A stretch of 24,209 bases of DNA from CAMLDH01 sp966250375. GTDB taxonomy: Bacteria > Pseudomonadota > Gammaproteobacteria > Burkholderiales > Burkholderiaceae_D. Shown here one piece after another: positions 8,665 through 16,051 of this stretch (position 1 is its first letter; each line of letters starts with the position of its first letter). A model generated the notes under the pieces. That model did no database searches. It had not been told where the DNA came from and worked only from the letters and a program-made list of their open reading frames with translations. The stretch lies in the NCBI GenBank assembly GCA_966250375.1, contig CBINHE010000063.1:1-24209 (forward strand). Direction: 5' to 3'. Position numbers and translations under genes: made by a program.

Positions 8665-9474
8665 ATGGCCGTTACTGAACAAAATGTCTCACCCCGTTTT
8701 GCGAGGCGGCTATCTTGGGCCGGCTATCTGCTCGGCTTTGGCTTGGGGGGATTTTTTGACGGTATTCTGCTGCATCAGGTCTTGCAGTGGCACCATTTGC
8801 TCATCAGCGTAAAAGGCCCTGTCTTCCAGAATATAGAGACCCAGATTCTGGCGGATGGTTTGTTTCATGTGCTGATGTACATCATTGCCATGGCAGGCCT
8901 TTGGCTGTTGTGGCGGTCCCGAAAGGAATATGCGGAATCCGGCGCCGACAGACACTTGTTGGGCAATGCCTTTATCGGCTTCGGTGTCTGGCACATTCTG
9001 GACAGCATCTTGTCACACTGGATTCTTGGTATTCACCGTATCCGCGTTGATTCAGAAAACGTTCTGTTCTGGGATCTGCTGTGGTTCTTCGTGTTCGGCA
9101 TCGCCTTCGTCGTCATTGGCTGGATCGTGCGCAAACGCACCGGCACCGGAGGCGGGCCGGGTTATCGCCAAACAGCCACGGCGTTGACGCTCGCGCTGGC
9201 TGTGATGGTGGCCGGACCGATTGCCGCCTTGCCGCCGGCGAACGTCTCGACGGTGATGGTGTTCTTCAAGCCAGGGACAAGCGGGGCAGATATTTTCAAA
9301 GCCATTGACGCTGCCGATGGTCGCATTATCTGGTCGGCCGGTTCGGGTGATGTCTGGGCCTTGGATATCAAAGATAGAAGCAAGAGTAGCGTGTTCTACC
9401 GGCACGGCGCGTACTTGGTCAGCAATTCAGCCCTTGCCGTCGGCTGCCTCGCCTGGTCTACCGTTCGGTCATGA
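8665..9474 (+). CDS. DUF2243 integral membrane protein with extra C-terminal domain
   Basis: 269 residues. Residues 1-160 match DUF2243: GYLLGFGLGGFFDGILLHQ, then LQWHH, a helix around LADGLFHVLMYIIAMAGLWLLW, and GFGVWHILDSILSHW with conserved His/Asp in the membrane. About four helices lie in this half and a fifth at about 172-190 (TALTLALAVMVAGPIAAL), which would place the last 75 residues outside the cytoplasm. That tail (STVMVFFKPGTSGADIFKAI..) resembles a small alpha/beta module and ends with two Cys-free hydrophobic segments. The biochemical role of DUF2243 is not known to me. It lies just after the broken DUF2892 gene, another small membrane family. The ATG at 8665 was chosen because the conserved helix starts about 17 residues later; the ribosome binding site is weak. 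Confidence 0.85.
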   Translation: MAVTEQNVSPRFARRLSWAGYLLGFGLGGFFDGILLHQVLQWHHLLISVKGPVFQNIETQILADGLFHVLMYIIAMAGLWLLWRSRKEYAESGADRHLLGNAFIGFGVWHILDSILSHWILGIHRIRVDSENVLFWDLLWFFVFGIAFVVIGWIVRKRTGTGGGPGYRQTATALTLALAVMVAGPIAALPPANVSTVMVFFKPGTSGADIFKAIDAADGRIIWSAGSGDVWALDIKDRSKSSVFYRHGAYLVSNSALAVGCLAWSTVRS

Positions 9475-9556
9475 GCCAGGCGCTTCGAAGCCGCCTCTCA
9501 ATTTCTGGCGCCCGATCTTATGTTTTCCGAGATGTAGATGGAATTGATCGTGTAAA

Positions 9557-10213
9557 TCACTTTCCGGACTTCTGCGTGGTAGTCGAAGAACAGGGTAATG
9601 TTTTATCGAACAGGAACTTGGTCACTTCCTGCAAAGCCTTCGCGGTCGCATCATTGGCCGCCACGATTCCCGCGTCAGGCGTCTTTTCTTGCATGGGCTC
9701 ACGCAACAATATTTCCTTGGTGGCGATAACCTGATTTGCTGCACCATCGCTCAACTGGAGGCGCAGGGAAAGCCGTAGTGCCGCGGGCTCTGACATGAAG
9801 TCCTGCGCGAGTTCGAGAATTTCTGCTCGTAGCGCATACGTGTAATGCCCCGAGTAGGGAGGGGTTAGCACTGCGCTAAAGTAATGGGTGTTCTCCAGCG
9901 CCCTTATCAGCATGGGCTGCAACATCTGTGACGGCGTCCTGTCCCATTCGTGCTGGATGAAATAGGCAACTTGATAAGAGCCAGCCCTATAGGCTATCTG
10001 AGTCGTGTCATAGATGGACTTTGTTTCCAGTGGAAACACCAGCAACGTGGCAGCGTGCGTTTTACACTGTAGAAGTTCAAGCGGCATCTTGTTCAATACC
10101 GATTTCTTGGTTTCGATTTTTTCGGAGGGCTGCAATGCGCAACTTGAAACCGTTGCCACACCGAGCGAGACCAGCATTGTTCTGACGACCCCACTGCACC
10201 AAGCGGCTTTCAT
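9557..10213 (-). CDS. PqiC-like ABC transport auxiliary lipoprotein
   Basis: 218 residues from the ATG at 10213, chosen because AGGGGA sits six bases upstream; an in-frame GTG at 10231 would lie before that site. A signal peptide (about 1-24) ends in a lipobox-like VSSC, so Cys25 is the probable lipidated residue. The body (LLVFPLETKSIYDTTQIAYR, YQVAYFIQHEWDRTPSQML, then ALENTHYFSAVL) matches the ABC_trans_aux/PqiC family: outer-membrane or periplasmic lipoproteins that work with MCE/Mla- or Pqi-type lipid transporters. No MCE, permease or ATPase gene is beside it, so it is orphaned or its operon mates are elsewhere. It is convergent with the DUF2243 gene. Confidence 0.8.
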   Translation of the reverse strand: MKAAWCSGVVRTMLVSLGVATVSSCALQPSEKIETKKSVLNKMPLELLQCKTHAATLLVFPLETKSIYDTTQIAYRAGSYQVAYFIQHEWDRTPSQMLQPMLIRALENTHYFSAVLTPPYSGHYTYALRAEILELAQDFMSEPAALRLSLRLQLSDGAANQVIATKEILLREPMQEKTPDAGIVAANDATAKALQEVTKFLFDKTLPCSSTTTQKSGK

Positions 10214-10317
10214 TTTGTTTCCCCTGGACACGGCGGTGGCGGAGCGCTACCGCGAATGAGGATCAAGCATGTGGATCAATGTGCGTTCCTAAGTAGTCAT
10301 GCAGAAGAAACGGTGAA
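10214..10317. other. Upstream region of the PqiC-like gene
   Basis: Short non-coding stretch between the lipoprotein start and the REP-like element. It must hold the promoter of the minus-strand lipoprotein gene, but I see no confident -35/-10 pair. Confidence 0.4.
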
Positions 10318-10485
10318 TTTGTAGGAGCGGGCCTTGCCCGCGATAGGTGTCAGCACAAGCAAGCTATCGCGGGGTGAAGCAGGGAATTCGTGCGGCCTGC
10401 CGCATGCCTGCGGAACGGTTTGCGATTGCAAGCGGATCGCCGCCCGGCGCAAATGCGCCCTGCAAGGGGGGCCTGCTCCTACAAA
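10318..10485. repeat. REP-like palindromic element (about 168 bp)
   Basis: The outer arms 10318-10333 and 10470-10485 are inverted repeats matching at 15 of 16 bases and contain GTAGGAGC, the typical head of REP sequences (GTAGGAGCGGGC..TTGCCCGCG). An inner perfect 10-bp inverted repeat, CCCGCGATAG at 10337-10346 and CTATCGCGGG at 10364-10373, makes a nested hairpin. The element lies between two minus-strand genes. Such elements are usually multi-copy and moved by RAYT-type transposases; no RAYT gene is present here. Confidence 0.72.
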
Positions 10486-10759
10486 AAATTCCGCGTAAGA
10501 AACCAGATTTCGCAGGAATGCTCTCCTGTTTCTGGTGATTTCAGTTATGGGAAGTTCCCCCCGCGCTAAACTGCATCGCTACTGGTGCTACTGGTGTTGC
10601 GCAGTATTTCAGGGATGAACACCTTATACCTGTGGTCTTCCGAACTCGGGAAGATAGATCCTGCTGATAGCGGCACGGAGAAATCCCGCATCGCTCGTCC
10701 TGCTATTGCCTGGTCGCAAGCGCCACTGCAGTTGCGGCCGGTTACGGTTGACTTCATTG
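10486..10759. other. Intergenic region, nothing convincing
   Basis: Between the REP-like element and the chemoreceptor terminator. Frames on both strands are short, with no ribosome site or family signature. Confidence 0.5.
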
Positions 10760-10783
10760 AAAAAGACCGCCCCGAGCGGTGTC
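10760..10783 (-). terminator. Rho-independent terminator of the chemoreceptor gene
   Basis: Read on the minus strand, ACCGC-TCGGG-GCGGT (10766-10780) forms a GC-rich hairpin followed by CTTTTT (10760-10765). It sits a few bases after the mcp stop at 10789. Confidence 0.85.
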
Positions 10784-10788
10784 GTTGT

Positions 10789-12345
10789 TTATTGCCGAAT
10801 GTTGTCAAGCTTGAACACGCTGACCACTTGCGCCAACTCGCTTGCCTGCTGCTGCAAGGCCGCTGCTGCCGCTGCCGCCTCTTCTACCAGCGCCGCATTC
10901 TGGATGGTGGAGTCATCCATCTGACCAATCGCTTCGTTCACCTGTTCGATACCACCGCTCTGTTCTCGGCTCGCTTCGGCGATTTCGCTGATGATGTCGG
11001 TAACGCGCTTGACGCTGGCAACGACTTCGGTCATGGTTTCGCCGGCACGATTCACCAGACTGCTGCCGGCTTCGACTTTCTCAACCGAGTTATTGATCAA
11101 ATCCTTGATTTCCTTGGCTGCGGCGGCTGAACGCTGGGCCAGGTTGCGTACTTCGGTGGCCACGACGGCAAAGCCGCGGCCTTGTTCTCCGGCGCGTGCG
11201 GCTTCCACTGCCGCATTGAGTGCCAGGATGTTGGTTTGAAATGCGATGCCGTCAATCACGCTGATGATGTCGACGATTCTCTTCGAGGATTCGTTGATCG
11301 ATCCCATAGTGTCCATGACTTGCGACACGATGGCGCCACCAGCAACCGCGACTTCCGACGCTGATAGTGCCAAACCATTGGCTTGGCGTGCGTTGTCTGC
11401 ATTTTGTTTGATGGTACTGGTCAATTCTTCCATCGATGATGCGGTTTTTTCCAGCGAGGCGGCCTGTTGTTCGGTCCGGGACGACAAGTCGGTGCTGCCA
11501 CTGGCGACTTGGCTGGAGGCGCTGGCAATGGTGTCGGTTCCGGTGCGTACCTGCATGACGATGCGGACGAGGCTTTGGTTCATGTCTTGCAACGCATGCA
11601 GTAGCAGGCCGGTTTCGTTCCTGGTCTTGACGTAAATCCGGCTCGTCAAATCGCCGGCGGCAACGGTTTGTGCGATATGCACTGCCTCGTTCATCGGCCG
11701 CGTGATCGAGAGCGTCAGCCAGTAAGCAAATCCGACACCGACCAGCAAGGCGACGCTGCCTAGCATGGCTAGCCATAACTGACCGCTGTGATACTGACTT
11801 GCGACATCGGCGGAAATAGCTTCCACTTGTTTCGCCTGATGCATGGTCAGTTTGTTGATCACCGCTAGATAGGCCTCCAGCGCCGGTTCCAGACGCGTGC
11901 TGACCAGTGCACTCATGTTGTCCGCATTGCCAGTCTTTTGGGCGCCGATGACCTCTTCGCGTGCGCCGCGATAAGTCTTGCGTTTGTCCGCGATATCGGC
12001 AAACAGAGCGACCTCGGCCGTGCTTTGGCGCATGTTTTCCAGCTGTTTTTGTATTTCGCTGATACGCTGGCTGGTGTCCGTGATCCTGCCTTGAAGCGTT
12101 TTTTGATGGGCGGGATTGATACTTGCCAGCAACTCAAAAGTGCGGGCGCCATTTAATAATGTTGCGCTATGCCATTCGGCCACCAGACGTTCTTTCAATA
12201 GCGACTTGTGTACCATTTCGTTGGTCAAATCTCCCACAGTCTGTAAACGCCATGCACCGATGCCGGTCAGCAGCAGCATCAATCCCAGCACGCAGGCGAA
12301 TCCTAATCCAAGACGGGCACCGATTTTCCAGTCTGCGAAATTCAT
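10789..12345 (-). CDS. Methyl-accepting chemotaxis protein
   Basis: 518 residues. ATG at 12345 is preferred over the in-frame ATG at 12366 because AAAGGA lies six bases upstream and MNFADWKIGARLGLGF is the usual family start. TM1 is at about 13-33, then a helical periplasmic ligand domain (about 34-190, four-helix-bundle type), TM2 (about 192-212, followed by the proline of SITRP), HAMP (213-265) and the signalling domain. The hairpin tip is intact: IAFQTNILALNAAVEAARAGEQGRGFAVVA. The C-terminus (QVVSVFKLDNIRQ) lacks an NWETF-type pentapeptide, so adaptation would rely on other receptors. It is transcribed alone, with its own terminator, and the ligand is unknown. No che genes are nearby. Confidence 0.95.
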   Translation of the reverse strand: MNFADWKIGARLGLGFACVLGLMLLLTGIGAWRLQTVGDLTNEMVHKSLLKERLVAEWHSATLLNGARTFELLASINPAHQKTLQGRITDTSQRISEIQKQLENMRQSTAEVALFADIADKRKTYRGAREEVIGAQKTGNADNMSALVSTRLEPALEAYLAVINKLTMHQAKQVEAISADVASQYHSGQLWLAMLGSVALLVGVGFAYWLTLSITRPMNEAVHIAQTVAAGDLTSRIYVKTRNETGLLLHALQDMNQSLVRIVMQVRTGTDTIASASSQVASGSTDLSSRTEQQAASLEKTASSMEELTSTIKQNADNARQANGLALSASEVAVAGGAIVSQVMDTMGSINESSKRIVDIISVIDGIAFQTNILALNAAVEAARAGEQGRGFAVVATEVRNLAQRSAAAAKEIKDLINNSVEKVEAGSSLVNRAGETMTEVVASVKRVTDIISEIAEASREQSGGIEQVNEAIGQMDDSTIQNAALVEEAAAAAAALQQQASELAQVVSVFKLDNIRQ

Positions 12346-12397
12346 TCCATTCCTTTCAATATGCATATCTATTTGGTATGGCTACCGGGAAGGAGTG

Positions 12398-12417
12398 TTA
12401 TTTCCCATTGGAAATAA
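12398..12417. promoter_or_regulatory. Perfect 8-bp palindrome upstream of the chemoreceptor
   Basis: TTATTTCC-CATT-GGAAATAA, arms 12398-12405 and 12410-12417. It lies about 53 bp upstream of the mcp start, where a regulator could bind. The regulator is unknown. Confidence 0.45.
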
Positions 12418-12731
12418 TATCTTATGGTACTGTTTTTTCCGTTTTTTATATTTGCAAGCTGAGAATGAAAAAGGGTGCTATTTGACTCGAATGCCCCCTC
12501 AGGGGCAGTTCATGACCTATGTGTTACCCGATCGGTAAACTTGATACGCCTGGTTTTGCCGAGCTGGATGCCATGTTGTGTGCGGAAGTCCTGTAACGAG
12601 GAGAGCGAAAAATGCGACGGCTGCGGCCGTACCCTTACCTATCCGATCGGTGTGAGGCGAAGGTCCTTGACGACAAGGAGTGCCCATCGTTTTTGGCATC
12701 GCCTGATGCCCGGACGAATACGGCTATTTGT
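12418..12731. other. Region between the chemoreceptor and recombinase modules
   Basis: No recognisable gene. It contains a GC-rich hairpin, TGCCCC-CTCA-GGGGCA (12492-12507), and two CCGATCGG palindromes (12528-12535 and 12643-12650). A short frame (12519-12596, 25 aa) is followed by GAGGAG and an ATG at 12612. The frame from 12612 runs through the left inverted-repeat arm and stops at 12869. It may be debris of an older copy of the recombinase end. Confidence 0.4.
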
Positions 12732-12895
12732 GCCCATCCCCTCGAAAAGGTAAAAATTTCTCTTTGGCACTTAATTTGCATCACAAATACCTCTTTTTTG
12801 ATGCGATCCCCTGCAAATATTGTTGGAATTGACAACAATCTGACTAGCCTCAAAATGCCTGATCGTTAAACTTTTACCTTTTCTAGGGGATGGGC
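12732..12895. repeat. 28-bp inverted repeat pair at the recombinase 3' end (possible att or inversion sites)
   Basis: Arms 12732-12759 and 12868-12895 are inverted copies matching at 26 of 28 positions (differences correspond to 12744/12884 and 12756/12871). They enclose about 108 bp of AT-rich DNA. The right arm encodes the last residues of the recombinase, AHPLEKVKV; the left arm read on the plus strand encodes AHPLEKVKI in the same register. Possible roles: recombinase core sites, a long-loop terminator, or a duplicated att site. None is proven. Confidence 0.75.
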
Positions 12896-13876
12896 TGCGG
12901 CTGGCAAGCATGAAATCATCGGTGTTTCCGGTAATGCTGCCTCGATCCGTTTCTTCCCAAAAGGATCAGCGCTCTCAACATAACGCATCGCCGATTGAAC
13001 ATTTTTCCATCCTACGTACTCCATCAAAGTTTTCAAATCCCAGCCGTTGGACGTTGCCCAAGTGGCGAAGCCGCGACGCAATGAATGACCGCTGTACTGG
13101 GCAGGATTGTCGATGTCGGCATTCGCGAATAATGTCCGCAGCAACGGCACCAGACTGTCGGCATGCATGCCGTCGACACCAATCCGTCCCCATCGATCAA
13201 CGCTGCGGAATACGGCGCCGCTGTTGAGGTTCGCCAGCGTAATCCACTCCGTATAGGCAGACACAGGACACAACTTTACCAGCGCCGGCGCTTTGAAGGT
13301 GGATCCTTTTCGTTGTCGATCCCCCTTCGTCTGCGGGAAGAAGCACGTCATTCCTTCGCATGGCGTCACCTCTACATATTCCACCTGCAGGCGCGTTAAT
13401 TCGTCGCCGCGAAAACCGCGCCAGAATCCGAGTAGTAGCAACGATTTATTCCGGGTATGACGCAGTTCGTCGCCACGGTTTCCAGCCTGCTGCGCCACTG
13501 AGATGGCCTCGCCGAGCCAGCCGACCACTTGCTCCATTTGCTCGATCTGGAAAGGTTTGGCACGTTTTTCCTGTGCCGGATGCATTGCCTGGATGCCGCG
13601 CAAGACTTGGCGCACGATCGGCGTTTTGGTCGGATCGGGAAAGCCTTGGTCAATATGCCATTTTGCAAGCGCCGCTATGCGTGATCGCAGCGTGTTGATC
13701 GCCAGCATTTCCGCATAGGCGGCCAGATAACGCGCAATGCTGTCGGCGGTAGCGGGCAGGAAGCCGCCCCATTCGACCTCGAAGTGCTGGACTGCGGACT
13801 GGTAGCTCTTGCGCGTGTTGTCGCGCGTCGCGGCGTGGATGTAGTCGTCAATGGTCAGTGTTTCGGGATTTGCCAT
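12866..13876 (-). CDS. Tyrosine recombinase/integrase
   Basis: 336 residues from ATG 13876, chosen for AGGA seven bases upstream; an in-frame ATG at 13903 would add nine residues. The N-terminal core-binding domain spans about 10-105 and the catalytic domain about 115-305. All catalytic positions are visible: Arg156 (GFRGDEL), Lys184, His264 and Arg267 (HSLRR), Trp290 in place of the second His, and Tyr299 (AMRYVE). The enzyme should cut and rejoin DNA at specific sites through the tyrosine. It starts 45 bp after the kfrA-like stop on the same strand, so the two are likely one operon. Its last codons lie inside one arm of the inverted repeat. It could drive a genomic island or a local inversion; the substrate sites are not established. 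Confidence 0.92.
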   Translation of the reverse strand: MANPETLTIDDYIHAATRDNTRKSYQSAVQHFEVEWGGFLPATADSIARYLAAYAEMLAINTLRSRIAALAKWHIDQGFPDPTKTPIVRQVLRGIQAMHPAQEKRAKPFQIEQMEQVVGWLGEAISVAQQAGNRGDELRHTRNKSLLLLGFWRGFRGDELTRLQVEYVEVTPCEGMTCFFPQTKGDRQRKGSTFKAPALVKLCPVSAYTEWITLANLNSGAVFRSVDRWGRIGVDGMHADSLVPLLRTLFANADIDNPAQYSGHSLRRGFATWATSNGWDLKTLMEYVGWKNVQSAMRYVESADPFGKKRIEAALPETPMISCLPAAAHPLEKVKV

Positions 13877-13921
13877 AACGTCATCCTGTACAAGGGGTGG
13901 CAAGGAAGCGGACGGAAACCA

Positions 13922-14962
13922 TCAACCTGCCGGCGTTTCATTCCTGGCCTTTTCGTGGCTCGCGATAAAGCCGCGCAATTCGGCCGTGATCGCTTGCTGC
14001 ACCTCCAGCTTCGCATGTGTGGTTGCCAGCTCCAATTGTAAGGCATGCACCTGATTGCGGAACTCGACGACTTGATTGGATGATTCGACCATGCGGCCCT
14101 TCTGTTTTTCGATATGCGCATCCTTTTCAGCAGCCTGTAACGCAAACAGCGCGCAACGTTGCTCGAACGGTTGAAGTATCGTAAGCCTTTGCTCCAACTG
14201 CCTGCCGAACGACTGCTGGTCATATAGCGTCTTTTGCGTGTGCGAGATATCCGCGACCAACCGAGCGCCCTCCTGGTTCAATCGGGTCACTTCGTCCTGT
14301 TTCACGACGAGGCTTTGCTGTAGTTGACGCATTTCCGCCTGCAATTGCTGAATCTGCTGCTCGTGCCGGCGCTGATCCTGATCGCGTTGTTCCTTGACCG
14401 ATTGCCTATAATGTCCCAATGCCTCGCGTGCGTGCGCGTGCTTTTCTTCGAGAGACTGGCGATGCGCTTCATTTTCGGACAAGCGTATTTTTAGATCGGC
14501 AACCTCCTGCACGGCCGTATGGCGCGCAATGGCCTCTTGTTGCAATGCCTCGCGCGTGACGCCGTGCACGGTCGCATCTTGATCCCTGGCATGCTCGGCA
14601 CGCTGCAATTGCGCCCTCAGCCCCTCGACCTCTTTGCGTACCGCAGCCAGCGCTTCGGCATGCTGGCGGTCTTTGCCTGTGCTCGACGCCTCGATTTCAT
14701 GAATGCGCTGGTTCGCCTCGTCCTGAAGTTGTGCGGCCAAGCGCTCGACTATGCCCTGTAAAGTTTCGCTGATCGATACTTTACGGCTGCCGATACCACC
14801 GTCTTCCTCTTCCAATTCCTTCAGGTACTTGTGGATTGTTGTTTTCGAACCGGTATTTCCCAGTTCAATGCGCACGGCATCGACAGAAGGATTCGTGCCT
14901 TTGGCAAACAGCGCATCGCGCGCCCGCTTAACCTCGGATTTGTATAGCCCCGACCGCGCCAT
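13922..14962 (-). CDS. KfrA-like DNA-binding coiled-coil protein
   Basis: 346 residues; ATG at 14962 has AGGAG six bases upstream. Residues 1-60 fit the KfrA_N DNA-binding domain (MARSGLYKSEVKRARDAL, then NPSVDAVRIELGNTGSKTTIHKYLKELEEE, a winged-helix-like segment). From about 75 to 335 it is almost all Gln/Glu/Arg/Ala heptad-rich coiled coil, as in plasmid KfrA, an alpha-helical DNA-binding autorepressor linked to plasmid stability. Here it sits directly before a tyrosine recombinase, as in integrative elements. It may repress its own operon through the AT-rich repeats upstream, or serve as an accessory factor for recombination. Either is inference. Confidence 0.85.
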   Translation of the reverse strand: MARSGLYKSEVKRARDALFAKGTNPSVDAVRIELGNTGSKTTIHKYLKELEEEDGGIGSRKVSISETLQGIVERLAAQLQDEANQRIHEIEASSTGKDRQHAEALAAVRKEVEGLRAQLQRAEHARDQDATVHGVTREALQQEAIARHTAVQEVADLKIRLSENEAHRQSLEEKHAHAREALGHYRQSVKEQRDQDQRRHEQQIQQLQAEMRQLQQSLVVKQDEVTRLNQEGARLVADISHTQKTLYDQQSFGRQLEQRLTILQPFEQRCALFALQAAEKDAHIEKQKGRMVESSNQVVEFRNQVHALQLELATTHAKLEVQQAITAELRGFIASHEKARNETPAG

Positions 14963-14980
14963 TCCTTGCTCCTCGAATAT

Positions 14981-15078
14981 CGTACTATATTACATACCAC
15001 GTAATTACATAATAATTATAGCGATTTTATTTTTGGAAACTCATAATATTTAACGCCGGATAATAAATAATTATCCGG
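14981..15078. promoter_or_regulatory. AT-rich putative operator/promoter region of the kfrA-int operon
   Basis: Directly upstream of kfrA. TATTACAT (14988-14995) and AATTACAT (15003-15010) form a direct repeat spaced 15 bp, and GTAATTAC (15001-15008) is a perfect palindrome. Further up, CCGGATAAT-AAATA-ATTATCCGG (15056-15078) is a perfect 9-bp inverted repeat. KfrA proteins are known to bind such repeats in their own promoters; binding here is inferred. Confidence 0.5.
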
Positions 15079-15570
15079 TGTGATTGATATGGTTATTGCT
15101 GTTTTGAAAATTAATTGTGTAATACGTCTTGAGCAACAGCCTCGATGCTAATGTCGATTGGAGGCGTAGTCGTGGCATTTTGTTTCTCCATATGTATGGC
15201 ATATCTGCTGATTGGTCATCTCTGAAAATGATCGCCGCGACAAAGGCGCTGGATGCCTGGTACTTATTCCTTTAAGGGCAATATATCGCCAAGCTGCAAA
15301 TCCACTCGATAAGGTCGACGAGCACAAGACTGTGAGACTGGATTCCATCTTGGGAGCATGCGAGTAGCGCGAAGAATTTTACGTAGAGTCGCCACAGGAA
15401 AATCTTTTCGATTCCGACAAGGTAGCTACGCGGACTGTAAGCTCACTCGATATCGCAAGCTATGCTTACCGGTTGCTATCTACCTTGTTTCAAGTTTGAG
15501 TGAGCAAGGCTATCCAATTGCCAAACAGTGGCGCTCTCATCTTTCATTGCTTTCAACGAGATAGCCCATT
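15079..15570. other. Non-coding region with strong secondary-structure potential
   Basis: No recognisable gene. A minus-strand frame of 26 residues (15111-15191) and a plus-strand Arg-rich frame (15358-15564) lack ribosome sites and family signatures. The stretch 15417-15505 contains two interleaved inverted repeats: 15417-15428 with 15477-15488 (11/12), and GCTCACTC at 15441-15448 with GAGTGAGC at 15498-15505. Confidence 0.45.
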
Positions 15571-15591
15571 TATATCACAACATGATATAAT
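15570..15591 (+). promoter_or_regulatory. MarR-type operator overlapping a -10 box
   Basis: TTATATCA-CAACA-TGATATAA is a perfect 8-bp inverted repeat (15570-15590), the size and spacing expected for a MarR dimer. TATAAT at 15586-15591 overlaps its right arm and would be the -10 element of the marR-clc operon. The -35 is poor. Binding here would block transcription, so autorepression is likely. Confidence 0.72.
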
Positions 15592-15626
15592 TGCCTTTTA
15601 GTATTAACCTGTCGCAAGCCCGTTTC

Positions 15627-16043
15627 ATGAACAAATCAGATGAAAATATTTTAAGCAAGAAGGAATTCGAGGCCTTGTCCGAATTCCGATACAAATTGCG
15701 TTGCTTCGAGCGATTCTCAGAAGATATTGTTCAGGCGCATGACATCACGCCATTGCAATACCTGCTTTTGCTGCACATAAAAGGATATCCAGCGCGGGAA
15801 TATGCCTCCGTCGGTGAATTGGCGGAGCGCCTGCAGGCAAAACAGCATGGCGTAGTGGCATTGGTGACGCGCTGCGAAGCGCTCGGCTTTGTCCAGCGCA
15901 AACAAAGCGATCGCGACAAGCGACAGGTGGAAGTTCGACTGCTCGAAGCGGGAGAAAGTCTACTGACCCAATTAGCAGCGTTGCATCGCGTCGAACTTCG
16001 ATCTTTAAACGGCGTGTTCCCTATCCCACTGATCAATTTTTAA
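15627..16043 (+). CDS. MarR-family transcriptional regulator
   Basis: 138 residues from ATG 15627; an in-frame TTG at 15591 would overlap the -10 box and is unlikely. The winged helix is visible: ITPLQYLLLLHIKGYP, then YASVGELAERLQAKQHGVVALVTRCEALGFVQRKQSDRDKRQVEVRLLEAG, where the SDRDKRQ wing is diagnostic of MarR. It ends shortly after the wing (LAALHRVELRSLNGV..), a little shorter than usual MarR proteins, so the last dimerisation helix may be trimmed. Eight bases separate its stop from the CLC gene, which indicates co-transcription and suggests that it controls the transporter through the operator upstream. Confidence 0.88.
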   Translation: MNKSDENILSKKEFEALSEFRYKLRCFERFSEDIVQAHDITPLQYLLLLHIKGYPAREYASVGELAERLQAKQHGVVALVTRCEALGFVQRKQSDRDKRQVEVRLLEAGESLLTQLAALHRVELRSLNGVFPIPLINF

Positions 16044-16051
16044 CAATTCAC

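Noticed and set aside
10347..10538. 63-codon plus-strand frame
   Set aside because: It overlaps the REP-like palindromic element and has no ribosome site.
12612..12869. 85-codon plus-strand frame with GAGGAG upstream
   Set aside because: Half of it is the repeat arm and the AT-rich interior; no family match. Kept only as evidence for the inversion hypothesis.
15358..15564. Arg-rich 68-codon frame
   Set aside because: No ribosome site or recognisable motif; overlaps the structured region.
15417..15626. Fluoride riboswitch upstream of the CLC gene
   Set aside because: The conserved fluoride riboswitch core is not visible, and a marR gene with a DNA operator separates this region from clc.
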